Shown: positions 7,249 to 13,095 of the stretch, in pieces
Layout: every line of letters starts with the position of its first letter
Numbering within the stretch: position 1 is the first letter of the stretch
From: an uncultured Rickettsiales bacterium
GTDB lineage: Bacteria; Pseudomonadota; Alphaproteobacteria; UBA8366
NCBI GenBank assembly: GCA_913046825.1
Contig: CAJWTF010000106.1
Span: 1 to 13,095 of the forward strand
DNA: 13,095 nt
Direction: 5' to 3'
Notes under the pieces: model-generated
Told to the model about the DNA's origin: nothing
Database searches by the model: none
What the model saw: the letters and a program-made list of their open reading frames with translations, nothing else
Position numbers and translations under genes: made by a program

Positions 7249-8010
7249 ATGGCGTATCTGACACGCGATGGCGTGCGGCTTTATTACGAGGATCACGGTA
7301 AGGGGCCGACAATTCTGCTCTCCCACGGCTACAGCGCCACCAGCCAGATGTGGCGGGGCCAGATCGAGGCATTTAAGGACCGCTACCGCATCATCGTCTG
7401 GGATATGCGCGGCCATGGGGAGAGTGATTACCCGAACGATCCCGGGCTCTACTCGAAGCAACACACGGTCGCTGATATGGCAGCGGTATTGGATGAATGC
7501 GGGCTGGAGAGCGCGATCATCGGCGGGCATTCGCTCGGCGGTTATTCAACGCTCGCCTTTCATCAGGTTCACGCGGCACGTTGCGAAGTATTGATGTTAT
7601 TTGGTTGCGGCCCGGGATTCAAGAAGGACGAAGCGCGGCTGAAATGGAACGAGACCGCCGAGCGACGGGCAGAGCGTTTGGAGAGTGAAGGCCTCTCTGT
7701 GTTCGGCGACCGTCTTGAAGTTCTGTTGGCGAAACATCGCGACGCAAGCGGCCTGGCCCACGCGGCGCGCGGCATGCTGGCACACGACAATTCGGAAGTG
7801 ATCTTCTCACTGCCCGACATCGACAAGCCGACATTGGTGTTGGTGGGTGCCGACGATACGCCGTTTATCGGTGCGAGCGACTATATGGAGGCCAAAATCG
7901 CCGGTAGCCATAAGGTCGTGGTGCCGAACGCGGGGCACGCGGTTAACATCGACAACCCTGAGCGTTTCGATGCGGAGATGGGCATGTTCTTGGAGCGGAT
8001 GGTTTCTTAA
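7249..8010 (+). CDS. Alpha/beta-fold hydrolase
   Basis: A 253-residue soluble hydrolase with a complete catalytic triad by motif: nucleophile S95 in GHSLGG, acid D202 or D203 in VGADDTPF, and H230 in PNAGHAVNIDNPERF. The oxyanion-hole motif HGYSA (about 26-30) and the WDMRGHGESD block (51-60) are typical of the family. There is no signal peptide. A purine-rich GGAGGGG overlaps the end of soxG and serves as ribosome-binding site; the start is 2 bp after the soxG stop, so it belongs to the sox operon. Co-transcription suggests it hydrolyses an ester, lactone or amide in the same pathway, perhaps a precursor releasing the N-methyl amino acid. This is inference; the superfamily is too broad to name a substrate. 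Confidence 0.9.
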   Translation: MAYLTRDGVRLYYEDHGKGPTILLSHGYSATSQMWRGQIEAFKDRYRIIVWDMRGHGESDYPNDPGLYSKQHTVADMAAVLDECGLESAIIGGHSLGGYSTLAFHQVHAARCEVLMLFGCGPGFKKDEARLKWNETAERRAERLESEGLSVFGDRLEVLLAKHRDASGLAHAARGMLAHDNSEVIFSLPDIDKPTLVLVGADDTPFIGASDYMEAKIAGSHKVVVPNAGHAVNIDNPERFDAEMGMFLERMVS

Positions 8011-8060
8011 ATGTGCTTCCGGACAATTACGCAGTCTCGGGCGATAATTCCACTCATGTC

Positions 8061-8092
8061 ATTCCGGAGTACGTATCGTGGGGATCCGGAAT
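8061..8092. repeat. Short palindrome between hydrolase and nitroreductase
   Basis: ATTCCGGA (8061-8068) and TCCGGAAT (8085-8092) form a perfect 8-bp stem, and the apex contains ACG-TAT-CGT (8071-8079), which can form a small inner hairpin. The flanking GTCATTCCGG resembles the start of dispersed palindromes common in Bradyrhizobium-like alphaproteobacteria, so it may be a short repeat copy. No T-run follows, so a terminator is less likely. It sits in the 128-bp gap (8011-8138) that separates the sox operon from the next gene set. Confidence 0.5.
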
Positions 8093-8138
8093 TAGTGCTT
8101 GAGCTATAGTTCTGGCACATCTCAGGAAGGACAATCAT

Positions 8139-8963
8139 ATGACCGAAACTCTGGCCGATCTCTACGAAGCGCGATACGGCGAGAAAACTGACCTTGGCAA
8201 GGAACGCCCGCCGGAGGGAGAGATCGCTCGGCAATTGGCGCATCGCTCGCATCGGCGCTGGGCAGATAAGTCGGTCGACGATGAACTATTGCAGTTGCTG
8301 TTCGCGGCGGCGTTGTCGATCCCGACCAAGTCAGACCTGATGCAATATGCAGTGTTGCATGTCGATGATCAGGCGAAGAAAGACCGGGTTGCGGAGCTGA
8401 TTCCGTCGATGGCGTGGATTGCGCAGGCGCCGGTGTTCCTCGTCTTTTGTGGCGATGGGCGGCGAATTCGTAAAGTCTGTGAGCTGCGGGGCACGGAGCT
8501 CGCACATGAGGAGTTGGATGCGTTCTTCAATCCGACAGTCGACGCGGCCTTAGCGATGTCCGCCTTCATCCGGGCTGCCGAAGCAGAGGGGCTCGTCACC
8601 TGCCCGATTAGTGCCGTGCGCGAGCCAGTCGCGGAAATCGCAGAAATGTTGGAACTGCCGGACCACGTCTTCCCGGTCGCCGGACTCTGCGTCGGCTATC
8701 CCGATTGGGAGCCTTGGGTCAGCCTGCGCCTGCCGCCCCGCGTCATAGTTCACAAAGATCGCTATGACGACAGCAATTTCGAGGCGGAGATCGACGGCTA
8801 CGATGCGCGCCGCGCCGAGCGCAACCCGATGAACCGCCAGCGTGAGGTCGAGAAATACGGTGAGAAGAAACTCTACGGTTGGTCCGATGATAAGTCACGA
8901 CAGGTATCGCATCTGGAGCGAGGTGGTTTCGTGGAGTTCGTCCGGCGCAGCTTCAAGTTCTAA
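8139..8963 (+). CDS. NfsA-like nitroreductase family flavoprotein
   Basis: A 274-residue FMN-dependent NAD(P)H oxidoreductase by family. The N-terminal FMN-phosphate motif HRSHRRW lies at about residues 35-41, followed by the helix and the PTKSDLMQYAVLHV strand region. The central GLVTCPISAVRE block is the equivalent of the conserved GLGTCPIG-type motif. The C-terminal part, with an IDGYDARR segment and YGWSD...FVEFVRRSFKF, resembles the NfsA/Frp extension that covers the active site. AGGAAGG (8123-8129) lies 9 nt before the ATG, so it starts a new cistron. It is followed 5 bp later by the first PuuE-like gene. The substrate is unknown; reduction of a flavin, quinone or conjugated ring compound is possible. 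Confidence 0.88.
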   Translation: MTETLADLYEARYGEKTDLGKERPPEGEIARQLAHRSHRRWADKSVDDELLQLLFAAALSIPTKSDLMQYAVLHVDDQAKKDRVAELIPSMAWIAQAPVFLVFCGDGRRIRKVCELRGTELAHEELDAFFNPTVDAALAMSAFIRAAEAEGLVTCPISAVREPVAEIAEMLELPDHVFPVAGLCVGYPDWEPWVSLRLPPRVIVHKDRYDDSNFEAEIDGYDARRAERNPMNRQREVEKYGEKKLYGWSDDKSRQVSHLERGGFVEFVRRSFKF

Positions 8964-8968
8964 CCACC

Positions 8969-9913
8969 ATGAAAAGCGATCCCGGACATTACGATTATTG
9001 GCCTTATATCGACCGCCCGAAACTGACCTGGCCCGAGGGTAAGAAGATTGCTTTCTGGGTGGCGCCGAATATCGAAAATTACGAGTTCGATCCGCCATTC
9101 AACCCGCACCGCCGCGCGATGCCGCGCCCATTGCCGGATGTCATCCATTATTCGCACCGGGATTATGGCAATCGGGCTGGGTTCTGGCGTATGTTGGAAG
9201 TGATGGAGCAATACGGTGTGCGAGGCAGCGTCTCCCTTAATGTCGCGACACTCGACCACCACCCGGAAGTCATCGAAGCGTGTAAGGAACGCGATTGGGA
9301 ATTCTTCAGCCACGGAATTTACAACACCCGTTACCTCTACGGCATGAACGAGGCGCAAGAGCGTGCCTATATCGAGGACGTGATCGAGAGCATCAAGAAA
9401 CATACGGGCCAGCGGGTTATCGGCTCGCTTACTCCGGCGATCACCCATACGGAGCGAAGTATTCCAATGCTCGCGGAATACGATTTCACCTATGTCTGCG
9501 ACCTTTTCCACGATGACCAACCGGTGCCGCTGAATGTGCCGAAGGGCAAGATGATCTCGATGCCTTATTCGGTAGAGCTGAACGACTTCACCCTCTTCAA
9601 CGGACCGCGCGTCACGCCGCGCCAGTTCCGGGACGTCCAGAAAGGGTTCTTCGACCGATTGCTAGAGGAAGCGGATGAGAACGGTTCCGTCATGTGCATC
9701 CCGACGCATCCGTTCCTGATCGGGCGGCCGTTCCGGCTCGACGCTTTTGCCGAGGCTTTGGAATACATCACCGGGCATAAAGAGGTTTGGGTGACGACCA
9801 GCCGCGAGATTGCCGACTATTATTTTGAGCACCACTACGATGCAGCGGTCGGCGCCATCGCGGAGCATAAGAAAGAGTGGGCCCCGAGAATGACGAGGGC
9901 GCAGGTGACATGA
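8969..9913 (+). CDS. PuuE-like (allantoinase-type) polysaccharide-deacetylase-fold protein, first paralogue
   Basis: A 314-residue NodB/CE4-fold protein of the PuuE branch, whose characterised member opens the hydantoin ring of allantoin without a metal. Visible features are HRDYGNRAGFWRM (63-75), FFSHGIYN (112-119), DDQPVPL (182-188) and PTHPFLIGRPFRLDAF (245-260). The classical metal site is absent: there is no TFDDG motif, and H115 is not followed by the second histidine of HxxxH. There is no signal peptide, so it acts in the cytoplasm rather than on cell wall. No clear Shine-Dalgarno is present and the start is 5 bp after the nitroreductase stop, suggesting translational coupling. It is followed by a paralogue overlapping by 4 bp. 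The substrate is probably a cyclic amide or ureide, but this is inference. Confidence 0.87.
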   Translation: MKSDPGHYDYWPYIDRPKLTWPEGKKIAFWVAPNIENYEFDPPFNPHRRAMPRPLPDVIHYSHRDYGNRAGFWRMLEVMEQYGVRGSVSLNVATLDHHPEVIEACKERDWEFFSHGIYNTRYLYGMNEAQERAYIEDVIESIKKHTGQRVIGSLTPAITHTERSIPMLAEYDFTYVCDLFHDDQPVPLNVPKGKMISMPYSVELNDFTLFNGPRVTPRQFRDVQKGFFDRLLEEADENGSVMCIPTHPFLIGRPFRLDAFAEALEYITGHKEVWVTTSREIADYYFEHHYDAAVGAIAEHKKEWAPRMTRAQVT

Positions 9914-10827
9914 GCTTGTCTGACGATTACGTCCGCTATCCTCACCGCCGCTACGGCATCGATAACGACCGTTACGATTGGTCGATCCTGCCGCGCCGCG
10001 ATCCGATCGAATGGCCAGACGGTGCCAAGGTTGCGCTATGGATCGTGCCGGTGCTGGAATACTTCCCGATGGATACGCCGAAAGAGCCGTTCGTCGCGCC
10101 CGGGGGCACGACGACGCCCTATCCGGATCCCCGTGTTTATTCATCCCGCGATTACGGCAGCCGCGTTGGCGCTTTCCGCGTCTTCAAGGCGCTGGATAAG
10201 TACGATCTTAAGGCGAGCGTCGCGTTCAACTCAAAAGTCGCGGAGCGCTATCCTTTCTTGATGCACGAAGTCACGCGGCGGGGCTGGGAAGTCATGTCTC
10301 ACGGCGTCGATATGGGGAAGTTGCATCACAGTGAGATAGACCTCGAGACGGAGCGCGGCTATGTCCAGGAATCGCTCTCCATCCTGCGGGAGATGTCGGA
10401 TCAATCAGTGACCGGATGGATTTCACCGGCCCGGTCGGAATCGATGAACACACTAGACCTCGTCGCAGCAGATGGTGTTGATTATGTTGCCGACTGGGTC
10501 AACGACGATATGCCGTTCCCACTCAAGACGCCATCCGGCGAAATTCACTCCATGCCGCACACGCACGAAATCAGCGATCAACACATTATCTTGCATATGA
10601 GCCAGACGGAGCGCGAATTCACCGAGCAAATTTGCGATCACTTCAATGTCCTTTACCGAGAGGCGGAAACCCAAGGTGGGCGCATCATGACACTGACGAT
10701 CCACCCTTGGTGCACGGGCCAGCCGCATAGAATCAAGATGTTGGAAGACGTGCTGAACCACATCATGGGCCACGACAGCGTGTGGTCAGCGACGGGGGCG
10801 GAGATATTGTCGGCGTACAAGGGATAG
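9910..10827 (+). CDS. PuuE-like (allantoinase-type) polysaccharide-deacetylase-fold protein, second paralogue
   Basis: A 305-residue paralogue of the preceding gene. Shared landmarks in the same order are SRDYGSRVGAFRV (79-91), VMSHGVDMG (128-136), NDDMPFPL (198-205), IHSMPHTHEISD (212-223) and TIHPWCTGQPHRIKMLED (263-280). As in its neighbour, the DD and HxxxH metal motifs of true polysaccharide deacetylases are missing. The ATG at 9910 overlaps the previous stop codon (ATGA), with GAGGG at 9895-9899; this gives a better N-terminus than an in-frame start at 9877 that would overlap more deeply. The tandem arrangement and overlap suggest a heteromer or two closely related steps. It ends the second operon, 189 bp before the next gene. 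Confidence 0.87.
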   Translation: MSLSDDYVRYPHRRYGIDNDRYDWSILPRRDPIEWPDGAKVALWIVPVLEYFPMDTPKEPFVAPGGTTTPYPDPRVYSSRDYGSRVGAFRVFKALDKYDLKASVAFNSKVAERYPFLMHEVTRRGWEVMSHGVDMGKLHHSEIDLETERGYVQESLSILREMSDQSVTGWISPARSESMNTLDLVAADGVDYVADWVNDDMPFPLKTPSGEIHSMPHTHEISDQHIILHMSQTEREFTEQICDHFNVLYREAETQGGRIMTLTIHPWCTGQPHRIKMLEDVLNHIMGHDSVWSATGAEILSAYKG

Positions 10828-10961
10828 GAAGAGAGAAGGCCGCGAGTTTATAGGCTTAGTTCGCCGAAGTTTCTTGTCCTGGAAATATGAGCAGCGCGCA
10901 ATATCATAGCTTTCAAGCAACAGGTAGGTCGTACAAGCGTGTGAACGCAACATGCACACTC

Positions 10962-11001
10962 TAGAAACGCCACGCTCCATGTGCCACGATGGGGTGTTCT
11001 A
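10962..11001 (+). promoter_or_regulatory. Possible leader stem-loop before the CmcJ-like gene
   Basis: An outer stem TAGAA(A)C / GTTCTA with one bulged A encloses an inner stem CTCCAT / ATGGGG (one T-G pair) with an 8-nt loop. The hexamer GCCACG occurs twice, in the internal loop and in the apical loop. The structure ends 5 nt before the GAGGG ribosome-binding site (11006-11010). It could influence translation, but stems this short can arise by chance. The rest of the 10828-11016 spacer shows no convincing promoter or terminator. Confidence 0.25.
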
Positions 11002-11016
11002 AAATGAGGGCTAGAC

Positions 11017-12294
11017 ATGGATCAGATTGACGTCGCTGAAAACCGTACCACCGAGGAAATAGAATCCGGTTCCTCGCCCTATGTACCAACACTGCAATTG
11101 ACGGCGGGGCAACCGGCTCCGATCGCGGCGCATGGCGGATTGTCTTACATGTCGTTTGATCAGGATGGTGACGCTGGAACGGCGGCTGCTATCAAGGATG
11201 CGCTAGGTCAAATCGCGGCAGGAAGCGGTAAGTCCGTGGTCGATATGATCGACAATGCGCCTCCTGGGCCGGTCGAGACTAAATGGGGACTTGGCTTCCG
11301 CGAATATGGAGAATGCATCGATTACATTCGTGAGAACAACATCGAAGCACCCGAAGGCGGCTTGGCGCTGCCATTGCGCTATACCATCTACGAGGAGCCG
11401 ACCTATTCCGTCGTCAAGTCGAATGCTCTTTGGCGGGATCCGGCGCGCAAGGCTGAAGCCGAAGCGTTGCAGGCGGAGGAAGATGATTACGGGCGGCGAT
11501 GCCTCTATTTTCCGCAGGTGATGCGCGATGCGCGACGGATTGGCGAGTACCATCCAGGTCTCTCGCCGAACAGTCCCGAATCCATGGATAAGCTCGGCGT
11601 CTCGTTGGCGCATATTGAGTCGAAATGCGAGAACTTTTACGATTCCGCGGAAGTCGAACGGGTGTTCTATCCAGAAATTGAACAACTTCTGCTGGACTTC
11701 TTCCCAGGTGCGAACGACGCCCTCGTCTATAATCACGATGTCTTCGATAAGGAATACCAAGGAGATCGCACTGAGGATCAGGACGCTAAGAATCCGGGCG
11801 TGAACGCCAGATATGCGAACCTGGTGCACAACGATTTGAACGACAACAGCGGGCGCGTACGCTGCCGCGAATTACTGACGAAGAATTTGCGGAATTTTGG
11901 GCGCGAGCAGCACTACACGGAGGCCGAGGCCGACGCGAAGATGTCGCGGCGGTTCATGTCGATCAACCTCGCTAAGCCGATGGAGACCGTGGAGCAATTC
12001 CCCTTCGTGCTCTGCGCCTGGCCCTCATTCGCCACGCAACCGTATATCAATAATTACAGGGTATACGATGACCGCGTCGGCGAGACGACCCGCTTTACTT
12101 ATAGCCCCGATCACGAGTGGTACTGGCTGCCCCGGCAGACGCCAACCGAGGTGTCGATGCTGAAATGCTATGATTCGATAACCGACGGTTCGGTCTCCCG
12201 CTGGTCCTTCCATACTGCTTGCATCGACCCGTTGGTCCCGATCGACGCACCTTGCCGCAAGAATGTAGTGGTTCGCGCCTTCGTCTTCTTTTAG
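11017..12294 (+). CDS. CmcJ/AsaB/GA4-desaturase-like oxidoreductase
   Basis: A 425-residue protein whose middle and C-terminal parts match the CmcJ-like family (cephamycin CmcJ, fungal AsaB and GA4-desaturase relatives), seen as Fe/2OG-type oxygenases. Family landmarks in order are MRDARRI (169-175), the block ESKCENFYDSAEVERVFYPE (201-220), FFPGANDALVYNHDVF (228-243), LVHNDLNDNSGR (269-280), NLAKPMETVEQFPFVLC (317-333), MLKCYDS (381-387), WSFHTACIDP (396-405) and PCRKNVVVRAFVF (412-424). H271, D273 and H399 are the probable metal ligands and R414 or R420 the co-substrate arginine. The N-terminal 110 or so residues are additional to what I expect and have no recognised domain. GAGGG lies 6 nt before the ATG. 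The gene stands alone after a 189-bp gap and converges on the next gene. The substrate is unknown. Confidence 0.8.
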   Translation: MDQIDVAENRTTEEIESGSSPYVPTLQLTAGQPAPIAAHGGLSYMSFDQDGDAGTAAAIKDALGQIAAGSGKSVVDMIDNAPPGPVETKWGLGFREYGECIDYIRENNIEAPEGGLALPLRYTIYEEPTYSVVKSNALWRDPARKAEAEALQAEEDDYGRRCLYFPQVMRDARRIGEYHPGLSPNSPESMDKLGVSLAHIESKCENFYDSAEVERVFYPEIEQLLLDFFPGANDALVYNHDVFDKEYQGDRTEDQDAKNPGVNARYANLVHNDLNDNSGRVRCRELLTKNLRNFGREQHYTEAEADAKMSRRFMSINLAKPMETVEQFPFVLCAWPSFATQPYINNYRVYDDRVGETTRFTYSPDHEWYWLPRQTPTEVSMLKCYDSITDGSVSRWSFHTACIDPLVPIDAPCRKNVVVRAFVFF

Positions 12295-12317
12295 AAGCGG
12301 TTAAGGGTAACTTCTGG

Positions 12318-13095
12318 TCAATAAATATCCGGCCAACCGTAGTAATCACGGATCGTGTTCCAGGCGGCCTCCGCCGTCTCCACATAGGTGAAGAGATTGA
12401 GGTCTTCCGCCGAGATTATTCCTGCGTCGACCATTGCCTCGAAGTTTACGATTTTGCGCCAGTAGTCCCCAACGAACAGTAGGATCAGGATCAGTGTAAT
12501 CTTCTTGGTCTGGATGGGCGCGTGCGCTGCGAACAACGCTTCCATGGTGCCGAAGCCACCGGGGAAGGCGACCATGGCGCGGGCGCGCATCAGGAAGTGC
12601 AACTTGTGGATGGCGAAATAATGGAACCAGAAGTATAGCTCGGGCGTTACATATGCGTTCGGGTGTCGCTTGTGAGGGAGTGTGATGTTCAAGCCAATTC
12701 TTTTCGCGTGCACATCGTCGGTGCCCCGGTTGACGGCCTCTATAAAGCCCGGCCCATCGCCGGTCACAAATACATAGTAACGTAGTTTGTTTGATTGGCT
12801 CGCCGCAGACGCCAAGGCTGAAAACTTCCGCGCTTCGCCGTAATACTTGGTGAGCGGACCGTCCGTGTCCTGGACTGGATCGGCGGCGCGCGCACTGCCG
12901 AATACTAAGATGGTGCATTGGATTTTGTTCGACTGGAGCTCGACCTCCAGCTTCATCATCTCCAATTGCAGGCGCACGCCCCGCATATCGTCCCGCAACA
13001 GAAAATCAGTGTCGTCGAAGGCGAGCCTATATGTTGGTGAGAGAGTTTGCGGCTTCTCGAGGCAGAGAATCGCGTCCTGGCGTCCTTGCTGGGCT
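12318..13095 (-). CDS. LOG/TIGR00730-family Rossmann-fold protein, 5' end beyond the window
   Basis: The reading frame is open from the stop at 12318 to the window edge, so the N-terminus is missing; at least 258 residues remain. It belongs to the family called LOG or 'lysine decarboxylase-like', known for cytokinin riboside 5'-monophosphate phosphoribohydrolase activity. Landmarks are YRLAFDDTDFLLRDDMRGVR near the upstream end, TILVFGSARA, TGDGPGFIEAVNRG, IGLNITLPH, YVTPEL, FPGGFGTMEALF and the C-terminal DLNLFTYVETAEAAW. The usual PGGxGTxxE motif reads PGGFGTMEA, so the conserved glutamate is alanine. The arginine of the usual RK pair is histidine (FAIHKLHF). The first GG of the nucleotide-binding loop reads GD. 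Catalytic activity is therefore doubtful. It converges on the CmcJ-like gene with 23 bp between stops. Confidence 0.88.
   Translation of the reverse strand, partial: AQQGRQDAILCLEKPQTLSPTYRLAFDDTDFLLRDDMRGVRLQLEMMKLEVELQSNKIQCTILVFGSARAADPVQDTDGPLTKYYGEARKFSALASAASQSNKLRYYVFVTGDGPGFIEAVNRGTDDVHAKRIGLNITLPHKRHPNAYVTPELYFWFHYFAIHKLHFLMRARAMVAFPGGFGTMEALFAAHAPIQTKKITLILILLFVGDYWRKIVNFEAMVDAGIISAEDLNLFTYVETAEAAWNTIRDYYGWPDIY

Noticed and set aside
8960..9520. Minus-strand open frame (186 codons) opposite the first PuuE-like gene
   Set aside because: It shadows a real gene, spans that gene's start and resembles no family.
7249..10827. Rut-like pyrimidine degradation operon (alpha/beta hydrolase plus nitroreductase, like RutD and RutE)
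   Set aside because: RutA, RutB, RutC and RutF are absent, the nitroreductase is NfsA-like and much longer than RutE, and a gap separates the two genes.
10939..10959. GTGTG-N11-CACAC as a regulator binding site
   Set aside because: Five-base arms are expected by chance at this frequency and no regulator gene in the window supports it.
11203..11829. Minus-strand open frame (208 codons) inside the CmcJ-like gene
   Set aside because: It is fully covered by a plus-strand gene with clear family motifs and has no ribosome-binding site or recognisable domain.
12295..12317. Bidirectional terminator between the convergent genes
   Set aside because: Only a 4-bp GTTA/TAAC stem is present near 12300, with no T-run on either strand.

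Overview
The window looks like a catabolic accessory region from a GC-rich alphaproteobacterium (Rhodospirillales- or Rhizobiales-like). The basis is family resemblance of the proteins, strong Shine-Dalgarno sequences, tight operons, and a dispersed palindrome whose translation carries a peptide signature (VILAKAGI...RLSENDG) often seen as spurious ORFs in proteobacterial genomes. The species cannot be named from this sequence.

Layout. Positions 87-1984 (minus strand) hold a two-gene unit: a ureohydrolase of the agmatinase/arginase family (1028-1984), then a TauD/TfdA-type Fe(II)/2-oxoglutarate dioxygenase (87-938). About 100 bp of divergent intergenic DNA separates it from a plus-strand operon for heterotetrameric sarcosine oxidase in the classical order soxB-soxD-soxA-soxG (2086-7246), which continues 2 bp later into an alpha/beta hydrolase (7249-8010). 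A dispersed palindrome sits inside the operon between soxA and soxG, and the soxG ribosome-binding site lies directly at its edge. After a 128-bp gap holding a second palindrome come an NfsA-like nitroreductase (8139-8963) and two tandem PuuE-like (allantoinase-type) polysaccharide-deacetylase-fold proteins (8969-9913 and 9910-10827, overlapping by 4 bp). After another 189-bp gap is a 425-residue CmcJ/AsaB/GA4-desaturase-like oxidoreductase (11017-12294). The window ends in a convergent, 5'-truncated LOG/TIGR00730 Rossmann-fold gene (12318 to the edge) whose signature residues are altered.

How it may work together. Sarcosine oxidase demethylates sarcosine or another N-methyl amino acid. It makes glycine, H2O2 and, with tetrahydrofolate, methylene-THF. 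Around it are a guanidino-group hydrolase, two proteins related to a ring-opening amidase (allantoin is a hydantoin), an alpha/beta hydrolase, a flavin reductase and two candidate Fe/2OG oxygenases. One reading is a salvage route that turns guanidino or hydantoin N-methyl compounds (creatine-, creatinine- or N-methylhydantoin-like) into sarcosine. This is inference: no creatinase, creatininase, N-carbamoylsarcosine amidase, transporter or regulator is visible. No tRNA, rRNA, CRISPR array, transposase or phage gene was seen.
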